A program made the translations under genes and the position numbers. Positions 35,453 to 44,697 of a stretch of 64,000 nucleotides of DNA are shown piece by piece. The stretch lies in contig CALFTN010000007.1 of the NCBI GenBank assembly GCA_937916395.1, positions 1-64,000 of the forward strand, read 5' to 3'. Positions within the stretch are counted from its first letter, which is position 1. Every line of letters begins with the position of its first letter. Source of the stretch: an uncultured Clostridia bacterium (GTDB lineage Bacteria > Bacillota > Clostridia > Oscillospirales > Acutalibacteraceae). Below the pieces are notes generated by a model. The model worked only from the letters and a program-made list of their open reading frames with translations, was not told where the DNA came from and did no database searches.

Positions 35453-36952
35453 TTATAAAACGAAGAATGCACAAGCTCCAGGAGTTAATGTTACTTTACC
35501 TGAAACTGTTTGAGGTGTAAGCTCAGGAAGAACGTCGTTTTCGCCTAATACTAATGGTTTGCCATTGAGTGTCATAACTCTTGAACGAAGCTTTCCCTGA
35601 CCTTCAAGAATATAAGCTTCAGCTTCTTTTGGTAACTCTACATCTGTTGTATCAGTTCTTGAGTTGTTTATTACAAGATAAACTAAGCCATCTTTACCAT
35701 CTTTTCTTGAATGAGCGTAAACGTGAGCACCTTCACGGATTGCTTCACCTGTTTCATAAACAGTTTTACCCATAAGTTTGTTCCAGAGAAGAACTGCAAA
35801 GTAGTTAGGTCTTGGTAGGAATGTGCCGTGCTCTAAGAAACCATAAGCAGAAGAAGCAAGTGTGTTATGGAAAATAATACCATCGGTAACGGTAGAAAAC
35901 TCACCAAGCTCATTAAGGGTTCTAGGAACATCTAAATAAGTAGGAGCCCATGTGTTACCGCCACAGCCTGCGTCACCTGATTCTGTAACCCACATCTGAC
36001 CACCAGGAACATATCTGTTGCGACGGTCGATATATTGTCTTGCACAAGAAGCAGCTGTTGCTAAATATTGCTCTGTAAGGCAAGCTGATTCTGGCCAGTG
36101 ACCACCCATTGCGGCACCACGCTCTGAAACGCCATTGTAGTAGTGGTAGCTGAAAACATCCATTTTTACTTTTTGGTCGCCTAAGAGTTCTTCGGTAGTA
36201 ACCATTTCTAACGCGGAAGCAATACCACCACCAGCCTGGTCCATGTCAATATTGAAGAGATTTATGTCACCAACTGTGCAAGGTCCAACAAAAAGACATT
36301 CAGGATAATTTTCTTTAAGCCATGCACCAAAAATATCGTGGTCGCGAGCGTGGTCTTCGGCTGTGTAGCCTTCTGGTAAACCACTCATTACCATCATATT
36401 TGGTTCGTTTGTGAATTCTGCAGCAGAAATTGGCACACCATATTCTTTAGAGAAAGAGAAAATCAATTCAGCCTGCTCTAAAGGATAAGGCTCGTCTGCT
36501 GAGTGAATACCAGGGCAGTTAGCCATAGAGATTAACAATTTACCATCAATAGCCTTTACAAATTCAAGAACACCAATCCATTGCTCTTTAGTTAAAAGAT
36601 TTTGAAAGCCTTCAGGAACCTTGCCATTACAATGACCATCGAAATCGTAATAGGTTTTATTAGCCCATGTGCCAGAAACACGCACCCATGCAGTACCGAG
36701 CTCCTTAGCCATTTTGCGAAGACGAGGGTTGTAAAGGTCAATAGGGTCATACCATTGTTGTAAATTACCCATATCCTGCCAGTTAGAAATTATTGGAAAT
36801 TCTTCAGTGCCATCAACCTGTGCATCTGTGTAAGCAGTCCAGAAAGTACCACCTGTAACTTCAGTCATTTCGACATTGTATGAAACTAATCTTTCATCCA
36901 TATCACGAAGTTTAGTAAGACCAGAAGTTTTGAGATTGACAAATTCTGCCAT
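35453..36952 (-). CDS. GH79-like glycoside hydrolase
   Basis: A 499-aa TIM-barrel glycosidase resembling GH79 (heparanase / beta-glucuronidase). LGTAWVRVSGTW is the barrel opening, AEFTNEPNMMVMSGLP holds the acid/base Glu (about 181), SYHYYNG sits on the core, and WVTESGDAGCGG carries the likely nucleophile Glu (about 324). A beta-sandwich C-terminal domain follows. No signal peptide, so it would act on imported oligosaccharides with terminal glucuronate. GGGTG precedes the ATG. Lone gene on the minus strand. Confidence 0.75.
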   Translation of the reverse strand: MAEFVNLKTSGLTKLRDMDERLVSYNVEMTEVTGGTFWTAYTDAQVDGTEEFPIISNWQDMGNLQQWYDPIDLYNPRLRKMAKELGTAWVRVSGTWANKTYYDFDGHCNGKVPEGFQNLLTKEQWIGVLEFVKAIDGKLLISMANCPGIHSADEPYPLEQAELIFSFSKEYGVPISAAEFTNEPNMMVMSGLPEGYTAEDHARDHDIFGAWLKENYPECLFVGPCTVGDINLFNIDMDQAGGGIASALEMVTTEELLGDQKVKMDVFSYHYYNGVSERGAAMGGHWPESACLTEQYLATAASCARQYIDRRNRYVPGGQMWVTESGDAGCGGNTWAPTYLDVPRTLNELGEFSTVTDGIIFHNTLASSAYGFLEHGTFLPRPNYFAVLLWNKLMGKTVYETGEAIREGAHVYAHSRKDGKDGLVYLVINNSRTDTTDVELPKEAEAYILEGQGKLRSRVMTLNGKPLVLGENDVLPELTPQTVSGKVTLTPGACAFFVL

Positions 36953-37071
36953 ATTTTTTCACCCTTTTAAGTAATTTTTGTTTATATTATACATAAAATT
37001 TTGTAGTAAGACAAGTGTAAAAATTAAACATTTAAAATTTATTAAAATTTGTTCTTCTATAGAGAAAAGGG

Positions 37072-37100
37072 TTGTCATTTTAGTTCGTTTTTGATAAAAT
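37072..37100 (+). promoter_or_regulatory. Sigma-70 type promoter
   Basis: TTGTCA, a 17-bp spacer and TAAAAT (37095-37100) before the Pit gene. Confidence 0.65.
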
Positions 37101-37136
37101 GATTTTAAATTAAGAATCCTTAAGGAGGTTTAGCCT

Positions 37137-38192
37137 ATGGATTTATCGTTCTCTTATTTCTGGGGACAGATGATGGCAAATCCACTTCTTTTGATGGCAG
37201 TTGTGTTGACTCTGGGTGTTATATTGGTTAACGGCTGGACTGATGCACCAAATGCCATAGCAACTTGTGTTGTAACACGCTGTCTTTCGCCAAGACTTGC
37301 AATACTTATGGCTGCAGTGTTCAATTTTTTAGGTGTATTTATAATGAGTATTGTAAACGCCACAGTTGCTCAGACAATTACAAAAATGGTGGATTTCGGT
37401 ACAAATTCTCACGAGGCTATTGTAGCACTCAGTGCAGCACTTTTTGCCATTGTTCTTTGGGCGATTTTAGCATGGGTTTTCGGCATTCCTACAAGTGAAA
37501 GCCATGCTTTAATAGCAGGCCTTACAGGTGGAGCTATTGCACTTCATGGTGGTTTAGATGGTGTAAATGGTGCCGAGTGGGTTAAGGTTATTTATGGTCT
37601 TGTTATTTCTGTGATTTTAGGCTTTGTTTTAGGCTTTGTAATTTGCAGAATTGTTGTAATAATTTTCAGAAATATACAGCGAAATAAAACAGAAACATTT
37701 TTCCGTTTTGCCCAGATAGGCGGTGCGGCGGCTATGAGCTTTATGCACGGCGCACAGGATGGACAGAAGTTTATGGGTGTTATACTTTTAAGTATTTTGC
37801 TCATTAATGGTCAGAGTGCTGAAAATGTAAGCGTAGAAATGCCAATATGGTTAATGGCACTTTGCTCTATTGTAATGGGTCTTGGAACATCAATAGGTGG
37901 CAAAAAAATTATTAAATCTGTTGGTATGGATATGGTAAAGCTTGAAAAATATCAGGGTTTTTCAGCAGATATAGCAGCGTCAATATCGCTTTTGATAAGC
38001 TCTGTTTTTGGTATTCCGGTTTCAACAACTCACGCAAAAACGACTTCTATAATGGGCGTTGGTGCTGTAAGAAGAATTTCTGCCATTAATTTTTCAGTAG
38101 TTAAAGAAATGGCTGTTACCTGGATACTTACATTCCCAGGGTGCGGACTTATTGGTTTTATAATGACAAAGATTTTTATGGCAATATTCTGA
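37137..38192 (+). CDS. pit: Inorganic phosphate transporter (Pit family)
   Basis: A 351-aa membrane protein with about 10 helices. The duplicated Pit signatures are GWTDAPNAIATCVVTR in the first half and SFMHGAQDGQKFMGV in the second; GIPTSESHALIAGLTGG and GIPVSTTHAKTTSIMG also repeat. It imports phosphate (often as metal-phosphate) with H+ or Na+. The AGGAGG site is perfect. It is followed 22 bp later by a DUF47 gene, its usual partner. Confidence 0.92.
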   Translation: MDLSFSYFWGQMMANPLLLMAVVLTLGVILVNGWTDAPNAIATCVVTRCLSPRLAILMAAVFNFLGVFIMSIVNATVAQTITKMVDFGTNSHEAIVALSAALFAIVLWAILAWVFGIPTSESHALIAGLTGGAIALHGGLDGVNGAEWVKVIYGLVISVILGFVLGFVICRIVVIIFRNIQRNKTETFFRFAQIGGAAAMSFMHGAQDGQKFMGVILLSILLINGQSAENVSVEMPIWLMALCSIVMGLGTSIGGKKIIKSVGMDMVKLEKYQGFSADIAASISLLISSVFGIPVSTTHAKTTSIMGVGAVRRISAINFSVVKEMAVTWILTFPGCGLIGFIMTKIFMAIF

Positions 38193-38214
38193 TAAAACGA
38201 AAGGATGTTAAATT

Positions 38215-38838
38215 ATGGGTAGTAAAGCAGATAAATTTTATTTTAATAACTTTTTAAGTGCAACTGAATGTTGTGTTGGTGCGGCTAAATATTTAAAGGA
38301 ATGTTTCGATAGTTATGATGTTAATAATTTAAAAGATAACATTGTTAAAATGCACGAGTTTGAGCATAATGCAGATGGTGTTCATCACCAGATGACAGAA
38401 GCACTAGCAAAAGCCTTTGTTACTCCTTTAGATAGAGAGGATATTGCAGAAATAAGTGCCAATATTGATGAGGTTGCTGACACAATAGAAGAGGTTTTAC
38501 AAAGACTTTATGTTGATGAGGTAAAAGAAATCCCTGAATTTTTTAAAGTGTTTGCTGAAAAAATTGTTGAGTGTTGCGAACTTATGAAAAAGGTATTTGA
38601 AGAATTACCAACATTCAAAAAGCCTAAAAAATTAAAAGAAATGATTTTGAATCTTGGTGCTCTTGAGGAAGAGTGTGACAAGCTCTATTTAGAGGGTACA
38701 TTAAACATCCGTAAAGAGAATGATGATGTTCTTTTAATAATCGCATTAAGGGATACTCTTTATAAAATGGAGCGATGTGCTGATGCATGTGAACATGTTT
38801 GTGATACAATAGAATTGATTGTTATGAAAAACACATAA
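38215..38838 (+). CDS. DUF47 (PhoU-like) Pit accessory protein
   Basis: A 207-aa all-helical protein of DUF47/TIGR00153 type. Helix motifs such as HEFEHNADGVHHQMTEALAKAF and PLDREDIAEISANIDEVADTIEE with late ALRDTLYKMERCADACEHVCD match PhoU-like metal-binding bundles. These proteins pair with Pit transporters and are thought to regulate them. The two-gene operon ends at a GCTGTAAAAAAC-family terminator. Confidence 0.9.
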   Translation: MGSKADKFYFNNFLSATECCVGAAKYLKECFDSYDVNNLKDNIVKMHEFEHNADGVHHQMTEALAKAFVTPLDREDIAEISANIDEVADTIEEVLQRLYVDEVKEIPEFFKVFAEKIVECCELMKKVFEELPTFKKPKKLKEMILNLGALEEECDKLYLEGTLNIRKENDDVLLIIALRDTLYKMERCADACEHVCDTIELIVMKNT

Positions 38839-38844
38839 AAAATT

Positions 38845-38874
38845 GGCTGTAAAAAACTTTCGTTTTTTACAGCC
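38845..38874. terminator. Bidirectional terminator, GCTGTAAAAAAC family
   Basis: GGCTGTAAAAAAC-TTTC-GTTTTTTACAGCC, a 13-bp stem between convergent genes. Confidence 0.85.
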
Positions 38875-38882
38875 ATTATTTT

Positions 38883-40196
38883 TTATTTTACAAACTCATT
38901 ATAAATTGCTTCAAGAGTTCCGACATAATCTTCTTCAGCAACGCCGACGATGATGTTAAGCTCACTTGAACCCTGGTCAATCATTCTGATGTTAATACCG
39001 TTATTACCAATAGCACCAAATACTCTGCCAGCAGTACCTTTAACACCTGCCATACCACGACCAACAACAGCAACAAGTGCTATGCCGTTGTAAACGGAAA
39101 TGTTATCTGCTTTTGTTTTTCTCTGAATATCAGCGAGAATTGATTCCTGAACTGGTAAGAAATCCTGGTCGTTAACAACAACTGACATTGTGTCAATACC
39201 AGATGGAAGATGCTCAAAGCAGATTTTGTGATTTTCGAGTGCTTCAAGAACCTTTCTGCCAAAGCCGATTTCAGAATTCATCATGCTCTTTTCAATAGAA
39301 ATAACAGAAAAGCCTTTTTTACCGGCAATACCAGTAATAACTGTGTCAACCTTATTTGACTCAACCTTAGAAACAATCATTGTACCAGCATCTTCTGGTT
39401 TGTTTGTGTTACGTATATTAATAGGAATACCTTTTTCTCTTACAGGGAAGATTGCATCCTCGTGCATAACAGTTGCACCCATATATGCAAGCTCACGAAG
39501 CTCTGCGTAAGTAATTGTGTTTATAACCTTAGGGTTTTTAACGCATCTTGGGTCTGCCATAAGCATACCAGAAACGTCAGTCCAGTTTTCATAAATATCA
39601 GCGCCAATAGCTCTTGCAACTATTGAACCAGTTATATCTGAACCACCGCGAGAAAATGTTTTTATAGTACCATTTGGCATAACGCCATAAAAACCAGGTA
39701 CTACTGCGTGGGTGTGTTCTTTAAGGATTTTTGTGAGTTCCTCATTTGTTTTTTCTGTGTCAAGCACACCATTTTCTGTGAAGAAAATACCCTCTTCAGC
39801 ATCAATAAAATCATAACCGATATATTTTGCTAAAATCATTGAGTTTAAATATTCGCCACGAGAAGCAATATAGTCACGACCAGCGTGGTGAACAATAGCA
39901 TTTTTAATTCTGTCGAATTCAGGTTGTAACCAGAAATCAAGACCTAAGTCTTTAATGATTCCGTTATATCTGTCTTCAATCAATTTAAAAGCTTCGTCAA
40001 TGTCTTTGTTTTCCTTAACTAATTTGTAGCATGAATATAACATATCTGTTACTTTAATGTCGTCATCATATCTTTTGCCTGGTGCAGAAGCAACAACATA
40101 TCTTCTTGAGTCTTCAGCTTTAATAATTTCAGCCACTTTTCTGAATTGCTCAGCATCAGCAAGTGAGCTGCCGCCAAACTTTACAACTTTTACCAT
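38883..40196 (-). CDS. Aspartate kinase
   Basis: A protein of about 437 aa with the aspartokinase opening VKVVKFGGSSLADAEQF, a catalytic region including FSRGGSDITGSIVARAIGADIYENWTDVSGM, and two C-terminal ACT domains (about 300-437, with GKKGFSVISIEKSMMN and VAVVGRGMAGVKGTAGRVFGAI). It phosphorylates aspartate at the first step to Lys, Thr and Met; ACT domains give feedback control. ATG 40196 is chosen: GGGG lies 9 bp upstream, while TTG 40202 is too close. It is a lone gene. Confidence 0.93.
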   Translation of the reverse strand: MVKVVKFGGSSLADAEQFRKVAEIIKAEDSRRYVVASAPGKRYDDDIKVTDMLYSCYKLVKENKDIDEAFKLIEDRYNGIIKDLGLDFWLQPEFDRIKNAIVHHAGRDYIASRGEYLNSMILAKYIGYDFIDAEEGIFFTENGVLDTEKTNEELTKILKEHTHAVVPGFYGVMPNGTIKTFSRGGSDITGSIVARAIGADIYENWTDVSGMLMADPRCVKNPKVINTITYAELRELAYMGATVMHEDAIFPVREKGIPINIRNTNKPEDAGTMIVSKVESNKVDTVITGIAGKKGFSVISIEKSMMNSEIGFGRKVLEALENHKICFEHLPSGIDTMSVVVNDQDFLPVQESILADIQRKTKADNISVYNGIALVAVVGRGMAGVKGTAGRVFGAIGNNGINIRMIDQGSSELNIIVGVAEEDYVGTLEAIYNEFVK

Positions 40197-40451
40197 ATTC
40201 AAATACCCCTTAATAAAAATTTATTAGTATTCTCGAACTATGTACGATATACTATCATTAATTAAAACTTTTATCAACAAAAAAATTGCTCTCAGAAAAA
40301 AGTTCTAAACTTGTTATAAATGTTACTAAACTGAATTAAAATAACTTGTGCAAATTCACAACAGTTTTTGTATTATTTTTCATTGAGTACTTTAAAAACG
40401 CTTGAATGTATGGTATATTCTTACATATTATATGAATTTTTGTAACAGGGA

Positions 40452-41204
40452 GTGACAATTCTGGAAAAGGAAGAAGCACTTTTAATAAAAAGATTTAAAG
40501 AATTAGAAAATCGTTCATATAACAGAGGTGTTTATGAATATTCAGATTTTCTCAATATGTATGAGCAGGATTTGCTTTTTAAAAATATTAAAACTACTTT
40601 TTCGCTTTTTGGCGGATATGAGACTGCTGAAAGACAAATTGCAGTTTTTGGTAGTGAAGATGAGCTGGGCTATGCGCCGATATATCCTGTGTGCTGTATT
40701 TTAGTTTCGCCTTTAATGCAAAAGTTCGCTGATGACTTAACCCACAGAGATTTTTTGGGTTCAGTTTTAGGTCTTGGTATAAAGCGTGAAACTATTGGAG
40801 ATATAATCATAAAAAATAATACCGGATATATTTTCTGCCTCAGCTCTGTTGCAGATTTTATTATTGATAATCTTAAAAAGGTAAGGCATACTTCGGTTAA
40901 GTGTGAAAAGGTTACTGAAACGCCTGAAGAAGTTAAACCAGAAGCAACAGAAAAATTTATAATTGTAGCTTCAGAGAGGCTCGATGTAATAATTGCAGAA
41001 ATTTATAATCTTTCAAGAAGTGAAAGTAATACACTTTTTATGAGTAAAAAGGTATTTATAAATGGTAAACTTACAGAGAACAATTCACAAAAAATTAAAG
41101 CAGGGGATACAATTTCTGTAAGAGGCTATGGACGATTTAACTGGCTTGGTACTTCAGGTGAGACGAAAAAAGGAAGGCTAAAAGCGAATGTTGAGGTTTA
41201 TTAG
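40452..41204 (+). CDS. YlmH-like RNA-binding protein with S4 domain
   Basis: A 250-aa protein. The N-terminal two thirds match YlmH (KEEALLIKRFKELENRSYNRGVYEYSDFL, HRDFLGSVLGLGIKRETIGDI), and residues 166-235 form an S4 RNA-binding domain (ERLDVIIAEIYNLSRSES with a basic loop). In Bacillota YlmH helps rescue stalled ribosomes. The start is unclear: GGGAG at 40448-40452 overlaps GTG 40452, and no ATG is near. A CTG at 40461 lies 8 bp after the site. Confidence 0.85.
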   Translation: MTILEKEEALLIKRFKELENRSYNRGVYEYSDFLNMYEQDLLFKNIKTTFSLFGGYETAERQIAVFGSEDELGYAPIYPVCCILVSPLMQKFADDLTHRDFLGSVLGLGIKRETIGDIIIKNNTGYIFCLSSVADFIIDNLKKVRHTSVKCEKVTETPEEVKPEATEKFIIVASERLDVIIAEIYNLSRSESNTLFMSKKVFINGKLTENNSQKIKAGDTISVRGYGRFNWLGTSGETKKGRLKANVEVY

Positions 41205-41270
41205 GGTTGCTAGTGGTCAGTGAGTCAGTGGTTGGTATGGCTAGTATGGCTGGTTGGCTGGTGGTTAGTG
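41204..41270. repeat. GCTAGTATGGC-type repeat, long copy
   Basis: Units GCTAGTGGT, CAGTGAGT, CAGTGGTTG, GTATGGCTA, GTATGGCTG, GTTGGCTG, GTGGTTAGTG follow the YlmH stop, 39 bp before the left target repeat of the transposon. Confidence 0.6.
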
Positions 41271-41316
41271 AAAACGAAACGAAAAAATTAATTTTACAAA
41301 ACGCCTCTCTTCGAAG

Positions 41317-41339
41317 GGCTTTTTTGAGTAATGTTGTTG
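41317..41339 (+). repeat. Left terminal inverted repeat of the transposon
   Basis: GGCTTTTTTGAGTAATGTTGTTG, matching 19 of 23 with the reverse complement of 58851-58873. Confidence 0.7.
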
Positions 41340-41914
41340 GTCTGTATATTTTTCAAAAAAAGTGTATATTCTTTCAGATTCCATCAAATTAAGCACAAAA
41401 GTTGAATAAAAGCTGGATTCGATTGTATGAAGTTGAACAATGTTTTTAATATTGTAGCGTTTACGCTACTCGTAGAAACAAGAGATTAAATTCTCACTAC
41501 ATTCCCCACTTACTTATGTTATGTGCTTCGGAGAAAGTAAAATTAAGAAACAAAGGATTTTTTTCTTTTGGCTCTATTCTAATTTAGTGTGGATTTAGTG
41601 TTGTTTTTTGTGAAAACGTTGATATTATTGGGTTTTGATGTATATTTATGCAAAAATTATTTTTACAATCCCTTGCTGTTGTGTCGATTGCGATATATTA
41701 GAAATCAAGTATTACTTTTTTCTCTAAATATGTTATGCTACAATAAAAAAATAAAATCAACACAAATTAAAAATTTTAAAAATATTTTTCTTATATTGTT
41801 ATATTCTCAAACTATCAAAATACAAAAGTGCAAAAAAGAGTATCCCAAAAAATTCTAAAAAATACAACAAGTAATTCTGTAAAAAACTATATATGAATCA
41901 AAAACACAGCAAAA
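41340..41914. other. Left end of transposon, no gene seen
   Basis: No convincing gene; the 89-aa frame here lacks a ribosome site. It holds a palindrome TAGCG-TTTA-CGCTA (41455-41468) similar to TAGCG-TAAT-CGCTA at 58768-58781 near the other end, a small GAGA/TCTC hairpin (about 41482), and TTATGTTATGTGC (41514-41526), a 13-mer that recurs at 54598 in a candidate RNA. Confidence 0.6.
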
Positions 41915-41943
41915 AGGAAGTAGCTCTCAGAGTTACTTCCTTT
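41915..41943 (-). terminator. Terminator of the surface-protein gene
   Basis: AAGGAAGTA-n-CTCTCAGAG-n-TACTTCCTT hairpin followed by TTTTT on the minus strand. Confidence 0.75.
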
Positions 41944-41959
41944 TATTAATAACTTGTTT

Positions 41960-44656
41960 TTATTCGTCTTCTTCTTTCTTTTTAGAAAGAGCAATGGCAC
42001 CTAAACCACTTAAAGTCATTCCACCAAACCAAAGAACTGTTGTACTTATAATGCCTGCTTTTGGGACATCATCTTTGCCAGTTTCTGTAACAGTTTCTTG
42101 AGTTGTTTCTGTAATTGTATCTGTGTTTGTAACTGTGTCTGTATAAACAACAGCATAGGTTGAGAAACGGTCTGTAGCGAATGTAAGTTGGTTTGTGTTT
42201 TTATCGAATGTTGCATCGAGAACAGTTATTTTTTCAACATCATTTTCGTGATATCTTATAACTTTATATTCTCTTTCAACGTTTTTATCAGTATTTATTA
42301 ATTCTTTTGGCATTTCAAATGATACTTTGATTTCGCCATTTGTATTTTCAATATTGTTTTCATAAGTACCAATTTGTTTTGACAACTTAATATCAAGGAA
42401 GAAACCTAAAACATTTTCACTTAACTGGCTTACTATGATTTCTTTTTCCTTGGTGTCAACTTTTTTGTCAGCGTTTTTTAATTTAAGAACAATCTTGAGG
42501 TCTAAACCTTTGTTAATTAAGTTTTGTTCTTCGTTAGTTACCTGGATTTTAGATTTCACATCTGCAGTCTCGTTAATAGTTGCTGAGAAGTCGTTTTCTT
42601 TGTTTGCTTCTACCTTAACTTCACCAGCACCGATTTTTTCGATATCTGTTGTGTAAGAGTATCCACAATCACAAGTGTAAGTTTTTATGCCCTTTTCAAC
42701 TGCGGTAGCTTCTTTAGTAATGTTCTCTGTAAATGTGTGTTTTTCGCTTAATGTTACACCGCAACGTTCACAGTGGGTATGAGCGCTTTGTTTACCTGCT
42801 TTTGCCTCTTGATGACTATTCATATCATAATCGCCATAAACCTCTCCGCAGTCAATACAAGTTGCTTTTTGTGTACAAGTAGCCTTTCCACCTCGGTGGT
42901 TATCATTTTCTGGTATAATTTCAACTATGAAATAGTCACAATCAGAGCAAGTTTTGCGCTGAGCTCCCTTTGTTATACAGGTTGCAGCTTCATCAATAAT
43001 CCATTTACCTAATTGGTGTTCGTTTGTTGCTGGGATAATAGTAACGTCTGTTTTAGTATCGCAACGAATACAATGGTGTGACTTTGAACCCTCTTTTACA
43101 CAAGTAGCCTGCGTATCTATAGTCCATTCTGTTGAATAATTGTGACCAAGGGCGTCAATGGATTCAGTTTCTGTGTAAGAACAATTTAAACAAGATTTAT
43201 ATTTTAAGCCTGTTGTTGTACAATTTGCAGCTTTGTCAATAACCCATTCGCCTAATTGGTGCTGATTTGTTGCTGGAATAACAGTAACGTCTGTTTTAGC
43301 ATCGCAACGAGTACAGTGATGTGATTTTGAACCATTTTTTTCACAAGTAGCTTGTGTATCTATAGTCCATTCGTTTGAATAACTGTGACCAAGTGCACCA
43401 ATAGATTCGGTTTCAGTGTTGCCACAAGTTTCGCAAGTGCGTTGTTGAGAGCCTTCTGTTGCACAAGAAGGTGAGATGTTTGTTGTCCAAGCGCCATAAG
43501 AATGGTTGTTTGTAGCAGGAATTGTTTCAGATGCTACGAGTGTTTCGCCACAATCTTCGCATGTTGTTGATGCGGTATAGCCATTTTCAACGCAAGTGGC
43601 TTCTTTGCCGTTAGTAACGATAGTGTTTTCGTGTGGGCATTCAACGATGATGCTGTCATAATAACTAATATCAAATGCAGTATCGCTGAAACTTGGATAA
43701 ACAAGTGTGAGGCTGTTTTCGAGGCCGTGTGAGTTGCTTGTTTTGTGTGATTCTGAGAATTTGCCACCGTTGATTACAGTAGATAAACCTGCAAGAAAAT
43801 AATTATATTGAACAGGGGTGGTATCGTCCCATGTGGTATCAACAAGATACCAGTTACCGTCTTCCATCTGGACTGCGTTCCACATATGGTTTTGGCGTGC
43901 TGCTTTACCTATAACGCAAATGCAAGGTATTCCTTGGGAATCGCATATTAACTTGAATGCTTCGGCATAACCTTCGCAAACGGCTGTGTTGTCAATTAAA
44001 GCACCGGCAATGGTGTGTTCTCTGTCGTTGGTGCCACCGTAGGTGATTGTTTCGCAGAGGTATGCTTGGATATCCTTGAGTGTTTCGTAACGATTTGTTT
44101 TGTTGAGTGGGAGTGAGTTGATGCGGCTATTTATTGTGTAAAGTGAATCGTTAGGGTTCGGATATAATTCGTGGTCGATATTGGGGATGATAGCGAAGCC
44201 GTAGTAATATGTAGTGTTGTCGGTTGTGTAATATGAGTAAGAAATTTCAAAGGTTGGGAACCAGAATGTTTCTGGGTTGTCGAGGTAAAATGCTTCGGCA
44301 ACACGTTGAATTTCGAGATTGCTGAATTCTTCTTCTGTCAAGTCGTGGTCGAACGATACGTAAATTATATCGTCGTTTGGTGTGATTTGGCACAATGCGT
44401 TGTAAAAACGTTTTTCAATTTCGTTGAGCAATGAGCCGAAGTTGGAAAATGCTGAATTAGATGAATAGTATCTCGCGAATGAAAAGAACGAGATGGATTG
44501 GTTTGGGGCGCTACCAAGCTCAGTAGAGCTTATACTGCCTGTGTTGTGTGTTGGTTCGTTTTCTGTTGCAAACGCTGTCATCGGGGTGCTAAACCAAGCA
44601 CTGATAACAAGTGATAATGCGAGTGTTAAAAATAATGTTCGTTTGATTTTTTTCAT
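41960..44656 (-). CDS. Cell-surface transglutaminase-like protein with Cys-rich repeats
   Basis: 898 aa: signal peptide (IKRTLFLTLALSLVISAWF), a transglutaminase-like core (about 200-300; Cys in TAVCEGYAEAF, His in NHMWNAV, Asp in YLVDTTWDD), then eight or so repeats of about 40 aa with paired CxxC and GHSYSxEW / PATNxHQLG patterns (about 340-640), a beta region, a Thr-rich linker and a sorting-like tail (PKAGI, hydrophobic helix, KKKEEDE). The Cys pairs look like metal-binding or disulfide knuckles. Likely anchored on the wall by a sortase variant. The first cargo gene of the transposon. Confidence 0.8.
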   Translation of the reverse strand: MKKIKRTLFLTLALSLVISAWFSTPMTAFATENEPTHNTGSISSTELGSAPNQSISFFSFARYYSSNSAFSNFGSLLNEIEKRFYNALCQITPNDDIIYVSFDHDLTEEEFSNLEIQRVAEAFYLDNPETFWFPTFEISYSYYTTDNTTYYYGFAIIPNIDHELYPNPNDSLYTINSRINSLPLNKTNRYETLKDIQAYLCETITYGGTNDREHTIAGALIDNTAVCEGYAEAFKLICDSQGIPCICVIGKAARQNHMWNAVQMEDGNWYLVDTTWDDTTPVQYNYFLAGLSTVINGGKFSESHKTSNSHGLENSLTLVYPSFSDTAFDISYYDSIIVECPHENTIVTNGKEATCVENGYTASTTCEDCGETLVASETIPATNNHSYGAWTTNISPSCATEGSQQRTCETCGNTETESIGALGHSYSNEWTIDTQATCEKNGSKSHHCTRCDAKTDVTVIPATNQHQLGEWVIDKAANCTTTGLKYKSCLNCSYTETESIDALGHNYSTEWTIDTQATCVKEGSKSHHCIRCDTKTDVTIIPATNEHQLGKWIIDEAATCITKGAQRKTCSDCDYFIVEIIPENDNHRGGKATCTQKATCIDCGEVYGDYDMNSHQEAKAGKQSAHTHCERCGVTLSEKHTFTENITKEATAVEKGIKTYTCDCGYSYTTDIEKIGAGEVKVEANKENDFSATINETADVKSKIQVTNEEQNLINKGLDLKIVLKLKNADKKVDTKEKEIIVSQLSENVLGFFLDIKLSKQIGTYENNIENTNGEIKVSFEMPKELINTDKNVEREYKVIRYHENDVEKITVLDATFDKNTNQLTFATDRFSTYAVVYTDTVTNTDTITETTQETVTETGKDDVPKAGIISTTVLWFGGMTLSGLGAIALSKKKEEDE

Positions 44657-44697
44657 AAAATTACTCCTTTTAAAATTTCGTATCCTATAATAAACAG

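Noticed and set aside
41207..41392. 61-aa plus-strand frame after the YlmH-like gene
   Set aside because: It is made of the tandem repeat and the transposon end, with no ribosome site.
41589..41858. 89-aa plus-strand frame at the left end of the transposon
   Set aside because: GTG start without a ribosome site, very hydrophobic and Lys/Ile-rich as expected from AT-rich non-coding DNA.
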